A stretch of DNA of 64,000 nucleotides from Rhizobium sp. 16-449-1b (lineage in GTDB: Bacteria > Pseudomonadota > Alphaproteobacteria > Rhizobiales > Rhizobiaceae), in assembly GCF_017741935.1 (NCBI RefSeq), contig NZ_JAGHMH010000007.1, positions 62,001-126,000 on the forward strand, read 5' to 3'. This document shows, in pieces, positions 1 through 10,050 of this stretch. A model generated the notes under the pieces. The model was not told where the DNA came from. It made no database searches and saw only the letters and a program-made list of their open reading frames with translations. The position numbers and the translations under genes are program-made. How positions within the stretch are numbered: position 1 is the first letter of the stretch; each line of letters starts with the position of its first letter.

Positions 1-1005
1 CAGGTCGTGGAAGACAAGGTCGACAAGCTGATGGAGCAGCAACAGGCGCTGACCTCGCGCCGCGGCAAGCTCGGCCAGCTGCTCGACCGCGCCGAAAGTT
101 CCGGCCTCGACGCCAAGACCGAAACGCCCGCCTCCGCCTATGCGCCCGAAACCAAAGGCAAGCGCGCCGAACTGCCCGCCGCCATGCAGGCGATCGAGCG
201 GCAACTCGCCGGCGACGCAACGCCGACTGACGTGACCCCAGACAATTCGACGCTCTCCTACGTCCCGGCCCGCGAAACCATGGGCGACCGCGCCGACCGC
301 GTCTTCTCCAAGGTGACACTATCGCTCAAGGGGATCGAGCAGCGCCAGCGTGATCGCGTCAGTCAACTGACGACGGATGCGACCGACGCATCGGCTGCGA
401 TCTCCAACGTGCTGACCCGCTTCCAGATCCGCGTCCCCACGGAGACGGCGAGCGTCAAGCAGGATGAAAACAGCGCCATCGGCGGTCCCTATGTCGAGCC
501 CGAGAGCGGCGACGACTTCGACAATTCGCTGGCACAGCTCGACACCGCCCTCACCCGGCTCGAAACCGTGCGCAACACCGCCTCGTCGCTTCCCTTCCAG
601 AACCCCGCCATCGGCAAGGAAATCACCAGCCCCTTTGGCAACCGTCGGGATCCATTCCTCGGCCGGCTGGCGCTGCATTCCGGCGTCGATTTCCGCTTTG
701 CCCCTGGCGAGAAGGTCCGCCCGACCGCGCCCGGCAAGGTGGTCACGGCCGGCTGGACCGGCGGTTATGGCAACATGGTCGAGATCGACCACGGCAATGG
801 CATCTCCACCCGCTACGGCCACATGTCCGAGATTCTGGTCAAAGTCGGCGACACGGTTGGCCGCGAGGATACGATAGGCCTCGCCGGCAGCACGGGCCGC
901 TCCACGGGCACGCATCTGCATTACGAAGTGCGCCAGAATGGGCGCGCCGTCGACCCGATCTACTTCATCAGCGCCGGCACGAAACTCGCCAGCTATATAA
1001 ACTGA
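1..1005 (+). CDS. M23 family metallopeptidase (5' truncated)
   Basis: Peptidoglycan endopeptidase of the LytM/M23 type, expected to cut peptide cross-bridges in the periplasm. The reading frame is open from the first base, so the true start lies outside the window. Counting codons from base 1, residues 1-200 are a charged, coiled-coil-like region and the LytM domain follows. It shows the zinc ligands His226 and Asp230 (HSGVD) and His305/His307 (HLHYEVR). All key catalytic residues are present, so it is probably an active enzyme rather than an EnvC-type activator. The family assignment is secure. The substrate and any signal peptide cannot be judged from this fragment. Confidence 0.9.
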   Translation, partial: QVVEDKVDKLMEQQQALTSRRGKLGQLLDRAESSGLDAKTETPASAYAPETKGKRAELPAAMQAIERQLAGDATPTDVTPDNSTLSYVPARETMGDRADRVFSKVTLSLKGIEQRQRDRVSQLTTDATDASAAISNVLTRFQIRVPTETASVKQDENSAIGGPYVEPESGDDFDNSLAQLDTALTRLETVRNTASSLPFQNPAIGKEITSPFGNRRDPFLGRLALHSGVDFRFAPGEKVRPTAPGKVVTAGWTGGYGNMVEIDHGNGISTRYGHMSEILVKVGDTVGREDTIGLAGSTGRSTGTHLHYEVRQNGRAVDPIYFISAGTKLASYIN

Positions 1006-1059
1006 ACGATCCCGCTAACCGTGGTTTTACCTCAACAACCCTGAGACCGCGCCGGTTCC

Positions 1060-1088
1060 TTGACTTCTCAACCGTTTCAGCCTATGTG
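1060..1088 (+). promoter_or_regulatory. Candidate sigma-70 promoter of the DEAD-box helicase gene
   Basis: TTGACT (1060-1065) and TATGTG (1083-1088) are separated by 17 bases, in the gap between the M23 gene and the helicase gene. If real, transcription starts near 1095. That would rule out the GTG at 1086 as the helicase start and favour a downstream start. Confidence 0.4.
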
Positions 1089-1163
1089 GCGCTGCATTGC
1101 GGCATGCAATCCCGCCGACTCAAGCCTGAGCCTGGCCGAACCGGAACGGAAACAGTTTTCCCT

Positions 1164-2678
1164 TTGACGACATTTGCTGATCTTGGCTTGAGCCAAAAAG
1201 TGCTTTCCGCTGTCACCGACGCGGGCTACACGGTGCCAACACCTATTCAGGCTGGCGCGATTCCGTTTGCGCTTCAGCGCCGCGATATTTGCGGCATCGC
1301 ACAGACGGGCACCGGCAAGACCGCTTCCTTCGTTCTGCCGATGCTGTCGCTGCTCGAAAAGGGCCGCGCCCGCGCTCGCATGCCGCGCACGCTGATCCTC
1401 GAGCCGACCCGCGAACTCGCTGCCCAGGTGGCTGAGAACTTCGAGAAGTACGGCAAGAACCACCGCCTCAACGTCGCGCTTCTGATCGGCGGCGTTTCGT
1501 TCGAAGAGCAGGATCGCAAGCTCGAGCGCGGCGCCGATGTCCTCATCTGCACCCCCGGCCGCCTGCTTGACCATTTCGAGCGCGGCAAGCTGCTGATGAG
1601 CGGCGTCGAGATCTTCGTCATCGACGAAGCCGACCGCATGCTCGACATGGGCTTCATTCCCGATATCGAACGCATCGCCAAGATGATCCCGTTCACGCGC
1701 CAGACGCTGTTCTTCTCGGCCACCATGCCGCCGGAGATCCAGAAGCTGGCCGACCGCTTCCTGCAGAACCCGGAACGCGTCGAAGTCGCCAAGCCCGCTT
1801 CCGCATCCAAGACCATCACGCAGCGCTTCGTCGCCGCCCATGGCAAGGATTACGAAAAGCGTTCGACGCTGCGCGATCTCATCCGTGCCCAGGAAGAGCT
1901 GAAGAACGCCATCATCTTCTGCAACCGCAAGAAGGACGTCGCCGATCTGTTCCGCTCGCTGGAACGTCATGGCTTCTCCGTCGGCGCGCTGCATGGCGAC
2001 ATGGACCAGCGTTCGCGCACGACCATGCTGCAGAATTTCCGCGACGGCCAGCTCCAGCTCTTGGTGGCTTCCGACGTCGCGGCCCGTGGTCTCGACATCC
2101 CCGATGTCAGCCACGTCTTCAATTTCGATGTGCCCATCCACGCGGATGACTACGTGCATCGCATCGGCCGTACCGGCCGCGCAGGCCGTGCAGGCTCTGC
2201 TTTTACCATCGTCACCAGCCGCGACCAGAAATTCACCGACGCGATCGAAAAGCTGATCGGTGAGAAGATCGAATGGCACAATGGCGATCTCTCGTCGTTG
2301 CCGCCGGCCGAGCCGAGCCGTGACGACGATCGCTCGCGCCGCAAGGGCGGCCGTGAGCGGGATAAGGACCGTGGCCGCGGCAGAAATCGTTCGGGTCATA
2401 AATCTGATATCGCCGCCGAGGATAATGGCGTCGAGACGATCGAAACAGCAGCCGCACCGGTACAAGCCGCACCAGCAAGGGTCGAAAGCGTGAAGCAAGA
2501 GCGCAAAGCAGAAAACAACAGACAGAACAACAATGCTCGCGACCGTCGCCCTTATCCGGCTAACGACGACAATCGTGACCGTCGCCGCTATCGCGACCAT
2601 GATGACGGCCCGACGCCAGTTGGCTTCGGCGACGACATCCCCGCCTTCATGCTGATCACGGCAAACGCCAAGATCTGA
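1164..2678 (+). CDS. DEAD-box ATP-dependent RNA helicase
   Basis: Superfamily 2 RNA helicase that unwinds or remodels RNA, of the RhlE-like group. From the chosen TTG start the Q motif (PTPIQ) is near residues 25-29, the Walker A motif AQTGTGKT at 46-53, then IDEADRM, SAT, and HRIGRTGR in the second RecA domain. The last 120 residues are a disordered, Arg/Asp/Asn-rich tail typical of RNA-binding helicase extensions. The start is TTG at 1164, because rhizobial relatives begin at LTTFADLGL and a candidate promoter overlaps the first GTG. ATG 1104 and GTG 1086 are alternatives. It stands alone ahead of the NUDIX gene, with only 4 bases between them, so they may be cotranscribed. Confidence 0.9.
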   Translation: MTTFADLGLSQKVLSAVTDAGYTVPTPIQAGAIPFALQRRDICGIAQTGTGKTASFVLPMLSLLEKGRARARMPRTLILEPTRELAAQVAENFEKYGKNHRLNVALLIGGVSFEEQDRKLERGADVLICTPGRLLDHFERGKLLMSGVEIFVIDEADRMLDMGFIPDIERIAKMIPFTRQTLFFSATMPPEIQKLADRFLQNPERVEVAKPASASKTITQRFVAAHGKDYEKRSTLRDLIRAQEELKNAIIFCNRKKDVADLFRSLERHGFSVGALHGDMDQRSRTTMLQNFRDGQLQLLVASDVAARGLDIPDVSHVFNFDVPIHADDYVHRIGRTGRAGRAGSAFTIVTSRDQKFTDAIEKLIGEKIEWHNGDLSSLPPAEPSRDDDRSRRKGGRERDKDRGRGRNRSGHKSDIAAEDNGVETIETAAAPVQAAPARVESVKQERKAENNRQNNNARDRRPYPANDDNRDRRRYRDHDDGPTPVGFGDDIPAFMLITANAKI

Positions 2679-2682
2679 TAGG

Positions 2683-3102
2683 ATGGGCAGCCCCGGCATT
2701 GATTTTCCGGGTCTCGGCGTAGGATTGGTTATCCTGCGCCACAGAAAGATCCTCCTCTACAAGCGCGTCAAGGCGCCCGAAGCCGGCCACTGGAGCATTG
2801 TGGGCGGCAAGGTGGATCATATGGAGCCGGCCGAACAGGCGGCGAAACGCGAGGCCGAGGAAGAAAGCGGCCTTGAAATCGGTCGCGTCAGGCTCTTGGG
2901 CCAGACCGAGGTGATCAGCGACGCCGACCGCCAGCACTGGATCTCGCTTCTCTACATCGCAGAAGACTACGCCGGCGAACCGGCCTTGACCGAGCCGGAC
3001 AAGCTGTCGGATTTCGGCTGGTTCTCGCGCAACGATCTGCCGCAGCCGCTCTCGGCCTTCGCTGCGGCCGCCATCGGCCATCTCGGCCCGGAACAGTTCT
3101 AG
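2683..3102 (+). CDS. NUDIX hydrolase
   Basis: Hydrolase of a nucleoside diphosphate linked to another group, 139 residues and one domain. The Nudix box is complete: a GG pair, Glu at the expected spacing, then REAEEESGL (about residues 42-65), matching GX5EX7REUXEEXGU. The start codon lies 5 bases after the helicase stop, so translation is probably coupled to the helicase. The substrate cannot be told from sequence. Short family members like this often act on nucleotide sugars or oxidised nucleotides. Confidence 0.9.
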   Translation: MGSPGIDFPGLGVGLVILRHRKILLYKRVKAPEAGHWSIVGGKVDHMEPAEQAAKREAEEESGLEIGRVRLLGQTEVISDADRQHWISLLYIAEDYAGEPALTEPDKLSDFGWFSRNDLPQPLSAFAAAAIGHLGPEQF

Positions 3103-3127
3103 AATTGAATCTTGAAAGCGCGGCCGG

Positions 3128-3445
3128 TCACTCCGCCCGCATCGCCGCCTCGTAAGCCAGCCGCACCCATCCCGCCATCAGATCTGGATCGTCATAGGCA
3201 TCGTCTGGGATCGACCAGTACGGCATCTTCACCGGTTTGCCGCTCTTTCCCTCATAGGTCCACTGGCTGGCGCCGGCTTCGGCGAAGGCGGGCGAGCTGA
3301 CGTCATCGGCCTTCAGCAGCATGTCGCCGCGAAACTCGAGCGCGATGATCCGACCGAGATGATAGATCCCCTTGCCGCCGAACATGCGCTTGATCGTGAC
3401 GGGGCCAAGCCCCTGAAACATCTCTTCGATTTCGGCCGCGTCCAT
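3128..3445 (-). CDS. TfoX/Sxy N-terminal domain protein
   Basis: Small 105-residue protein matching the N-terminal domain of the competence regulator TfoX/Sxy: a helical start with EEMFQGLGPVTIKRMFGGKG, then an IIALEF/GDMLLKAD beta segment and an aromatic patch. In rhizobia such free-standing TfoX_N proteins are common and their role is unknown. The C-terminal DNA-competence half of enterobacterial TfoX is absent, so a competence role should not be assumed. It lies 13 bases downstream of the flavin reductase gene on the same strand, so the two are likely one transcript. Confidence 0.85.
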   Translation of the reverse strand: MDAAEIEEMFQGLGPVTIKRMFGGKGIYHLGRIIALEFRGDMLLKADDVSSPAFAEAGASQWTYEGKSGKPVKMPYWSIPDDAYDDPDLMAGWVRLAYEAAMRAE

Positions 3446-3458
3446 GAGAAAGCTCGCT

Positions 3459-3950
3459 CTACAGGCTGTAATAATCGCGGTTCATGTAAAACAGCGCCGG
3501 CTTCGCCTCGTCGAACCGCACCGCCATGACTTCGCCGAAGATGATGTGATGCGTCGTCATCTCCTTGATCTCTGTCACCCGGCAATCGAAGGAGGCGAGC
3601 GCGTCCATGAGCACGGGCGCGCCGGTGACCAGCTTGTCGAAACGGCCCGTCGAGAAACGATCGCCGTCTTCCATTTTCGTGCGCCCGGAAAACGCGTCAG
3701 CCAGCGCCTGATGATGCGCGCCGAGCGTATTCAGCGCGAAGATACCGCTGCGGAAAAAGATCTCGTTCTTCGGGTTGCTGTTGTTGAGGCAGACCAGCAC
3801 CGTCGCCGGGCTGTCCGAGACGGAGCAGGCCGCCGTGATCGTCACCCCGCGCCGCTGGTCGCCGACCGCGGTCGTCACCAACTGAACGTGCCCGCCAAAG
3901 CGGCTCATCGCGTCCCTGTAAAGGCCGGGATCGATCGGTTGCTTGCTCAA
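3459..3950 (-). CDS. Flavin reductase family protein (RutF/HpaC-like)
   Basis: NAD(P)H:flavin oxidoreductase-like protein of 163 residues that would supply reduced FMN or FAD to a partner monooxygenase. The fold is recognised from the start YRDAMSRFGGHVQLVTT, the flavin-binding stretch RRGVTITAACSVSDSP and the segment IFALNTLG. The start is TTG at 3950, which has GGAGTG nine bases upstream; a longer frame to 4001 lacks a ribosome site. It is divergent from the amino-acid binding protein gene at 4118, with 167 bases between them. No monooxygenase partner is visible nearby. Confidence 0.85.
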   Translation of the reverse strand: MSKQPIDPGLYRDAMSRFGGHVQLVTTAVGDQRRGVTITAACSVSDSPATVLVCLNNSNPKNEIFFRSGIFALNTLGAHHQALADAFSGRTKMEDGDRFSTGRFDKLVTGAPVLMDALASFDCRVTEIKEMTTHHIIFGEVMAVRFDEAKPALFYMNRDYYSL

Positions 3951-4117
3951 CAAAATTTCACTCCACGAACACACGCATTTCGCGCGCATTATGACGGTCA
4001 TAGGTTATCTTTTCTACAAACCGATGCCGAAAAGCGACCAATCCGCGCGTTTTTCTTTGACGATCCATTCCGGACGGATAAAAGAGCAGGAATAAACGGT
4101 TGGGGCGTGCATCTTTC

Positions 4118-5200
4118 ATGACTATCTCGCGTTGCTTAGGTCTTCTGCCGCTGCTGCTTGTCGCAGCCGGGGAATGCCATGCAGCCGGCGTGACGATTGG
4201 CGTCGTCGCTCCGCAGACGGGTAGTTTCGCGCCGCTGGGCGCTGAGATCGCCGCCGGCGCCGAGGCGAAGATCCGCCAGGATGGCGACACCATCGTCACC
4301 GTCAACGAACCCTGCGAGGACAATAGCGGCGGCGCCGTCGCCGATGCGCTGATCGCAGCCAAGGTCCAGGTCGCCATCGGTTTCCTTTGTAGCCAGACGC
4401 TGGACGGCGCGCTCCCCAAGCTGAAGGACGCCAACATTCCTGCTATCACCGTGTCGGTCCGTTCCCGTATTCTCATGGAGGACGCGTTGAAGAACGGCTG
4501 GCCGCTGTTTCGCCTTGCGCCCGCTGATGGCGCCGAAGCCGCGAAAATCATTGAGGTTATCCTGCGTGACTGGGCATCGAGCCCCATCGCCCTTGTCGAA
4601 GACGGCACGATCCACGGTCGCGAGCTCACCGAAGCTGTGCGCAACGCGCTGGAGCAGAACGGCCTGAAGCCCGTCTTCACCGATACATACCGCCCCGGTC
4701 AGGAGCAGCAGATTGCACTCGTTCGCCGGCTCAAGAGAGCGGGCGCAACCAAGGTCTTCATCGGCGGCGACCGCAGCGACGTCTCGATTATCGCCCGCGA
4801 TGCCAAGGCCGAAAAGATCGCGCTCGAGCTGATGGGCGGCGACGGAATGCGCGCGGCCGACCAGCCGCTGCCACTCGCCGACGGCGTGCTGGCTGTAACA
4901 CTGCCCGATTATACCGCCCGCGCCGATGCGTCGCCCGCAGGTGTGGCGCTCCGCGCCGCAGGCGTCGAGCCGGAAGGCTACGTTCTGCCGGCCTATGCCG
5001 CGGTCGAGATCGCGATCAAGGCGGTGCAGGCGGCGGCAGGCGATGAGCGGCCGGTCGCCCAGCATCTCGGTGGCATGCCCTTCGACACAGTGCTCGGCCA
5101 GATCACCTTCGACGCCGGCCACGAGCTGTCGCAAAACCCATACCAGCTGATGCAATGGCGCTCCGGGGCATTCGTCCCCTTCAGCGCGCCGGCGCAATAA
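4118..5200 (+). CDS. Branched-chain amino acid ABC transporter substrate-binding protein (LivK-like)
   Basis: Periplasmic binding protein of the type I Leu/Ile/Val-binding fold (Peripla_BP_6), 360 residues. An N-terminal signal peptide ends near ECHAAG, then the mature protein starts TIGVVAPQTGSFAPLG, a typical first beta strand and ligand loop. No permease or ATPase gene is adjacent, so it is an orphan binding protein that may serve a transporter elsewhere or work as a sensor subunit. The start is ATG 4118; the frame extends to a TTG at 4100, but that would put charged residues ahead of the signal. The ligand is not predictable. Confidence 0.85.
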   Translation: MTISRCLGLLPLLLVAAGECHAAGVTIGVVAPQTGSFAPLGAEIAAGAEAKIRQDGDTIVTVNEPCEDNSGGAVADALIAAKVQVAIGFLCSQTLDGALPKLKDANIPAITVSVRSRILMEDALKNGWPLFRLAPADGAEAAKIIEVILRDWASSPIALVEDGTIHGRELTEAVRNALEQNGLKPVFTDTYRPGQEQQIALVRRLKRAGATKVFIGGDRSDVSIIARDAKAEKIALELMGGDGMRAADQPLPLADGVLAVTLPDYTARADASPAGVALRAAGVEPEGYVLPAYAAVEIAIKAVQAAAGDERPVAQHLGGMPFDTVLGQITFDAGHELSQNPYQLMQWRSGAFVPFSAPAQ

Positions 5201-5239
5201 AGCCTGCTTGATCCCAGGCGACTTCAACGGAGAGAGACA

Positions 5240-5917
5240 ATGACCCAGCCCATCCGCATCGCGCCATCCGTTCTGGCCGCCGACTTCGCCAAGCTCGGCC
5301 AGGAGGTGCGCGACGTGACCGCGGCCGGCGCCGACTGGATCCACCTCGACGTCATGGACGGTCACTTCGTTCCCAATATCTCCTTCGGCCCCGATGTCAT
5401 CAAGTCGCTGCGCTCCTACACCGACGCCACCTTCGATTGCCACCTGATGATCGCGCCTGTCGACGACTATCTCGAAGCTTTCGCCAAGGCCGGCTGCGAC
5501 CGGATCACCATCCACGCCGAGGCCGGCCCGCATCTGCACCGCTCGCTGCAGACCGTGCGCAATCTCGGCAAGAAGGTCGGCGTCACCCTCAATCCGGCAA
5601 CGCCGCTCTCCGTTTTCGAAAACGTGCTGGATGATATCGACCTGATCCTCATCATGTCGGTCAATCCCGGCTTCGGCGGCCAGAAGTTCATTCCCGCCAT
5701 GGCCGACAAGATCGCCGCCGCCAAGTCACTGATCGGTGACCGCCCGATCGATCTTGAGGTCGACGGCGGCGTGACGATCGAAACAGCACCCGTGATCGGC
5801 AAGGCCGGCGCCAACGTGCTCGTCGCCGGCTCCGCCATCTTCAAGGGCGGCTCGGTCGAGGCCTACAAGCAGGCGATTTCGGCGCTCCGGACGGCCGCTG
5901 AAGGGCAATCCAAATAA
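5240..5917 (+). CDS. rpe: Ribulose-phosphate 3-epimerase
   Basis: Interconverts D-ribulose 5-phosphate and D-xylulose 5-phosphate in the pentose phosphate and Calvin cycles; a cytosolic TIM-barrel metalloenzyme. The 225-residue product has the family hallmarks: [13 protein letters not shown] at the start, [19 protein letters not shown] with the metal-binding His, [11 protein letters not shown] and the phosphate-binding DGGV and AGSAIF segments. The length is normal. GGAGAGAG precedes the ATG. It reads toward a small membrane protein gene and purB, and this order is common in Rhizobiaceae. Confidence 0.97.
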   Translation: MTQPIRIAPSVLAADFAKLGQEVRDVTAAGADWIHLDVMDGHFVPNISFGPDVIKSLRSYTDATFDCHLMIAPVDDYLEAFAKAGCDRITIHAEAGPHLHRSLQTVRNLGKKVGVTLNPATPLSVFENVLDDIDLILIMSVNPGFGGQKFIPAMADKIAAAKSLIGDRPIDLEVDGGVTIETAPVIGKAGANVLVAGSAIFKGGSVEAYKQAISALRTAAEGQSK

Positions 5918-5945
5918 GATCGGGCAAAGTAATATCGGGAGCGGC

Positions 5946-6443
5946 GTGTCGCTGATGGGAGACCGGTTTCGGGCTGCTTACCCGCCCTACTCCGCCGTGC
6001 TCATCGGCGCGCCGCTCTGGGCTCTCCAGATGCTGGCCTCGGCGATGAGCACGCTCTATCTGCGCAACGGCCTGGAGACCAGCCACCTCGGCGATCTCGC
6101 CATCCTCTATTTCGCCGGCGGCCTGCTTGCCTGGCCCTTCGCGCTGATGCTCGGCCGCTTCTTCGCGCATAAGCGCCGGATCGAGACGCGCTTCGCCGCC
6201 TTCTTCGTGGCGCTTGCGGCCTGCACGATCCTGATGACGGCGTTTCTCTTCGCGATGGATTACCGGGTTTTCTACTCGCGCTGGCATGCGCCGGGAGGAT
6301 CGGTGATCTGGTTTTTCCAGCTCATCTTCACCGGCGCGAGCTCCGTCTACCAGTTCATGGTGCTCGGTTTGCGGCTCTTCGTCCCCCTCGGGCTCGTCTG
6401 CCTGCTGGCAACGAGTTTCGCGCTTGCGAAACGCATGCGTTGA
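5946..6443 (+). CDS. Small integral membrane protein, function unknown
   Basis: Hypothetical 165-residue membrane protein with four hydrophobic helices: about residues 20-36, 48-66, 82-102 and 118-160, the last being two closely spaced segments. A charged cytoplasmic loop HKRRIETR separates helices two and three. It sits between rpe and purB on the same strand, and similar proteins appear at this place in other rhizobia. GTG 5946 is the first start; ATG 5955 is an equally good alternative. No family with known function is recognised. Confidence 0.8.
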   Translation: MSLMGDRFRAAYPPYSAVLIGAPLWALQMLASAMSTLYLRNGLETSHLGDLAILYFAGGLLAWPFALMLGRFFAHKRRIETRFAAFFVALAACTILMTAFLFAMDYRVFYSRWHAPGGSVIWFFQLIFTGASSVYQFMVLGLRLFVPLGLVCLLATSFALAKRMR

Positions 6444-6525
6444 GATTGCCGCGCGTCTTTGCTACACGGGCGCCAACATTCCCCTTTAGAACGCCAACAT
6501 TCCTTACGAACGAAAGCAGGAAGCC

Positions 6526-7833
<1,308 letters not shown>

Positions 7834-7842
7834 TCGATCTGA

Positions 7843-8343
7843 TCAACTCTTCTGCGGCGCCTTTCGGGGCGCCGTTTTTCGTTTGTCCTTCTGCGAACGC
7901 GCCGCATCGATCTTCTTGCGCACGGCCGTTGCCGTCTTCGTGGATTTCGGCGCGGCATCGGCCGCCGCCTGCTTCTCCGCCTGCCCGCCCTTCGCAGCCT
8001 TGGCCACCAGCCGGTCGAGATGCTTCAGGTCGTCCTCGTCGAGGTTCTCGATACCGATGAACCGGTTCTCCGCATGGCTCGTCAGGATCAGCTCGTCGAG
8101 CTTCGCCTGTATGGCGCGCGTATCACGCGTCTGGGCGTTCTGCAGCACGAAAACCATGAGGAAGGTGATGATCGTGGTGCCGGTGTTGATCACCAGCTGC
8201 CACGTCTCGGAATAATCGAAGAACGGCCCCGTAACGGCCCAGACGATCACCAGGATCAAGGCAAGGACGAAGGTCACGGGCTTGCCCGCCCACTCCGACG
8301 TCTTCGCCGAAAAGCGCATGAAGATATGCTGCGTGTCTGCCAT
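7843..8343 (-). CDS. Low-affinity iron permease family protein
   Basis: Membrane protein of 166 residues matching the low-affinity iron permease family (FRE-type): two transmembrane helices, VTFVLALILVIVWAVTG and a second including LVINTGTTIITFLMVFVLQ, followed by NAQTRDTRAIQAKLDELI, the family's most conserved stretch. The C-terminal 50 residues are Lys/Ala-rich and probably disordered. The start is ATG 8343 with GAGGGAG upstream. Iron transport has not been shown for most bacterial members, so the name describes the family only. It converges on purB. Confidence 0.85.
   Translation of the reverse strand: MADTQHIFMRFSAKTSEWAGKPVTFVLALILVIVWAVTGPFFDYSETWQLVINTGTTIITFLMVFVLQNAQTRDTRAIQAKLDELILTSHAENRFIGIENLDEDDLKHLDRLVAKAAKGGQAEKQAAADAAPKSTKTATAVRKKIDAARSQKDKRKTAPRKAPQKS
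7855..7879 (+). terminator. Rho-independent terminator after purB
   Basis: Stem CGGCGCC/GGCGCCG followed by five T residues on the plus strand, 22 bases after the purB stop. It lies inside the 3' coding end of the convergent minus-strand gene, so these bases serve two functions. Confidence 0.8.
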
Positions 8344-8417
8344 GTTTGCCTCCCTCAAAGCTTGCACCAGTCAAACTCCGCGGGAGGCATTGGGTTCCTG
8401 AGTGAACCAGATGGCGA

Positions 8418-9221
8418 TCAAACGATCGGCGGCGCCACCAGCTTGCGATAGAGGTGCCAGGTCGAATGGCCGAGGATCGGCATCACCAGCGCCAGCCCGA
8501 CGAAGAGCGGGATGGTGGCGACGGCAAGCGACACGGCAACGATCAGCCCCCAGCACAGGACCGGAACCGGATTGGCAAACGTGGCTCGCAGCGATGTCTC
8601 CATGGCGGCCACGAGACCGATGTCGCGGTCGAGCAGGATCGGGAAGGTGACGACGGTCGTCGCCAGCACGATCAGCGCAAAGCCGAAACCGATCAGGTTG
8701 CCCCAGATGATCAGCTGCATGCCTTCTGTTGTGCCGAAGATCTCGGAGAAGAAGGCTGACATCGAGCGCGGAAACACGTCGCTCAGCACATTGAGATAGA
8801 GCGTCTGCGCGGCCACCAACCAGACGACGAAAAAGGCAAACAGCATCAGCCCGCCGGTGACGATCGAAGGAAAGGCCGGCGACCGCGTCACTTCCATGGC
8901 GTGCCGCCAGGAACTGTCCATGCCAGCCTCCCGCCGCCGGCTGATCTCATAGAGGCCAATGGCGGCCAGCGGCCCGATCAGCGCGAAGCCGGCGATCAGC
9001 GGAAAGATCATCGGCAGCAGGTTGGCGCTCGACGTGGCAACCGCGAGAAAAATGCCCGCGATCGGATACATCAGGCACAGAAACACGTAATGCGATGGTT
9101 TTTCCCTGAAATCCATCATCCCGAGCCGGATGGCGTCGAAGACGTCGGCAAGGCCAATTTTGTTGATGACCGGGCGCGAATAGACATCGTCCGCGCCGGA
9201 CATGACGTGAAATGCCGTCAT
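8418..9221 (-). CDS. DUF2189 domain-containing membrane protein
   Basis: Predicted inner-membrane protein of 267 residues with about six hydrophobic segments, matching DUF2189: VFLCLMYPIAGIFL, LLPMIFPLIAGFALIGPLAAIGLYEISRRRE, and later FAFFVVWLVAA, GFALIVLATTVVTFPILLDR and a final pair ending HLYRKLV. The start is ATG 9221 because GAGGAGGAG lies just upstream; an open frame to 9305 lacks such a site. The family is common in alphaproteobacteria and has no known function. It is divergent from the hydrolase gene at 9376. Confidence 0.85.
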   Translation of the reverse strand: MTAFHVMSGADDVYSRPVINKIGLADVFDAIRLGMMDFREKPSHYVFLCLMYPIAGIFLAVATSSANLLPMIFPLIAGFALIGPLAAIGLYEISRRREAGMDSSWRHAMEVTRSPAFPSIVTGGLMLFAFFVVWLVAAQTLYLNVLSDVFPRSMSAFFSEIFGTTEGMQLIIWGNLIGFGFALIVLATTVVTFPILLDRDIGLVAAMETSLRATFANPVPVLCWGLIVAVSLAVATIPLFVGLALVMPILGHSTWHLYRKLVAPPIV

Positions 9222-9375
9222 GGCTTTCTCCTCCTCAGCCATTGAGGCCAGCGGCGAAAGCATCGGCGGTGCCGACATCGAGCGCGACCGGCAATGCGCT
9301 AACATAACAAAAATTGACCGAGCTGTCCTGCTTTCCCTTGACTTTATCGCCGCGCCTTCTCACATCGGCGGCACC

Positions 9376-9930
9376 ATGAAAGCTTCAGACGCCGAAATCC
9401 TCATCATCCCCGGTTACACCAACTCCGGCCCCGATCACTGGCAAAGCCGCTGGGAGGCGAAACTCAGCACCGCGCGCCGCGTCGAGCAGGCGGAGTGGTC
9501 CAAGCCCGTGCGCGAGGACTGGGCAGCGCGGATTGCCGAGGAAGTCAATAAGTCGACCCGTCCGGTGGTCCTGGTCGCCCACTCGCTCGGTGTGCCGTCG
9601 CTTCTGCATGCGATCCCGCAGTTCGAGAAGCCGGTTGCCGGCGCCTTCCTGGTGGCTCCGCCCGATGTCACCAACCCCGACATCCGCCCGAAGCACCTGA
9701 TGACCTTCGGCCCCTACCCGCGCGAGCCCCTGCCGTTCCCGAGCGTCACGGTCGCCAGCCGCAACGACCCCTTCGGCACCTACGAGCATGCCGACGAGAT
9801 CGCCGCAAGCTGGGGATCATTGCTGGTCGATGCGGGAGAATCCGGCCACATCAACGCCGATTCCGGTCACGGCCCGTGGCCCGAGGGCACGATGGTCTTC
9901 GCGCAGTTCCTCAGCCGTCTCAAGGGCTAG
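9376..9930 (+). CDS. RBBP9/YdeN family alpha/beta hydrolase
   Basis: Small serine hydrolase of 184 residues. It starts with the family pattern ILIIPGYTNSGPDHWQSRWE, which carries the oxyanion region. The nucleophile is in VAHSLGVPS (Ser about residue 76), the acid lies near NDPFGTYEHA, and the catalytic His is in DAGESGHINADSGHGPWP. The physiological substrate of this family is unknown. ATG 9376 was chosen because the conserved sequence begins at once. A longer open frame overlaps the divergent DUF2189 gene and has no support. Confidence 0.9.
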   Translation: MKASDAEILIIPGYTNSGPDHWQSRWEAKLSTARRVEQAEWSKPVREDWAARIAEEVNKSTRPVVLVAHSLGVPSLLHAIPQFEKPVAGAFLVAPPDVTNPDIRPKHLMTFGPYPREPLPFPSVTVASRNDPFGTYEHADEIAASWGSLLVDAGESGHINADSGHGPWPEGTMVFAQFLSRLKG

Positions 9931-9960
9931 AACGCGCTCGCATTCCCACGCGGACAAAAC

Positions 9961-10050
9961 TCAGTCGCCCTCGCCGCGCACGAAAAACACGCTCGCGAAA
10001 CCGGCGAGCACGACGCATTGCATGATGAACATTGGCCAATCCTGAGCCAT
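9961..10050 (-). CDS. 29-residue single-pass membrane peptide
   Basis: Very short gene with a strong ribosome site (GGAGGAAAAGCC just before the ATG at 10050). The product starts MAQDWPMFIMQ, has one hydrophobic helix (CVVLAGFASVFFV) and ends RGEGD. The good ribosome site, the clean single helix and the short acidic tail argue for a real small membrane protein. No function can be assigned. It is the last host-like gene before the prophage. Confidence 0.55.
   Translation of the reverse strand: MAQDWPMFIMQCVVLAGFASVFFVRGEGD

Noticed and set aside
2550-2580. PANDDN in the host DEAD-box helicase tail as a motif copy
   Set aside because: It has an extra Asp, lies in a disordered Asn/Asp/Arg tail and is expected from composition.
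1077-2699. Long open frame antisense to the DEAD-box helicase (about 540 codons)
   Set aside because: It mirrors the high-GC third-position pattern of a real gene, has low-complexity composition and no ribosome site. The helicase on the other strand is certain.
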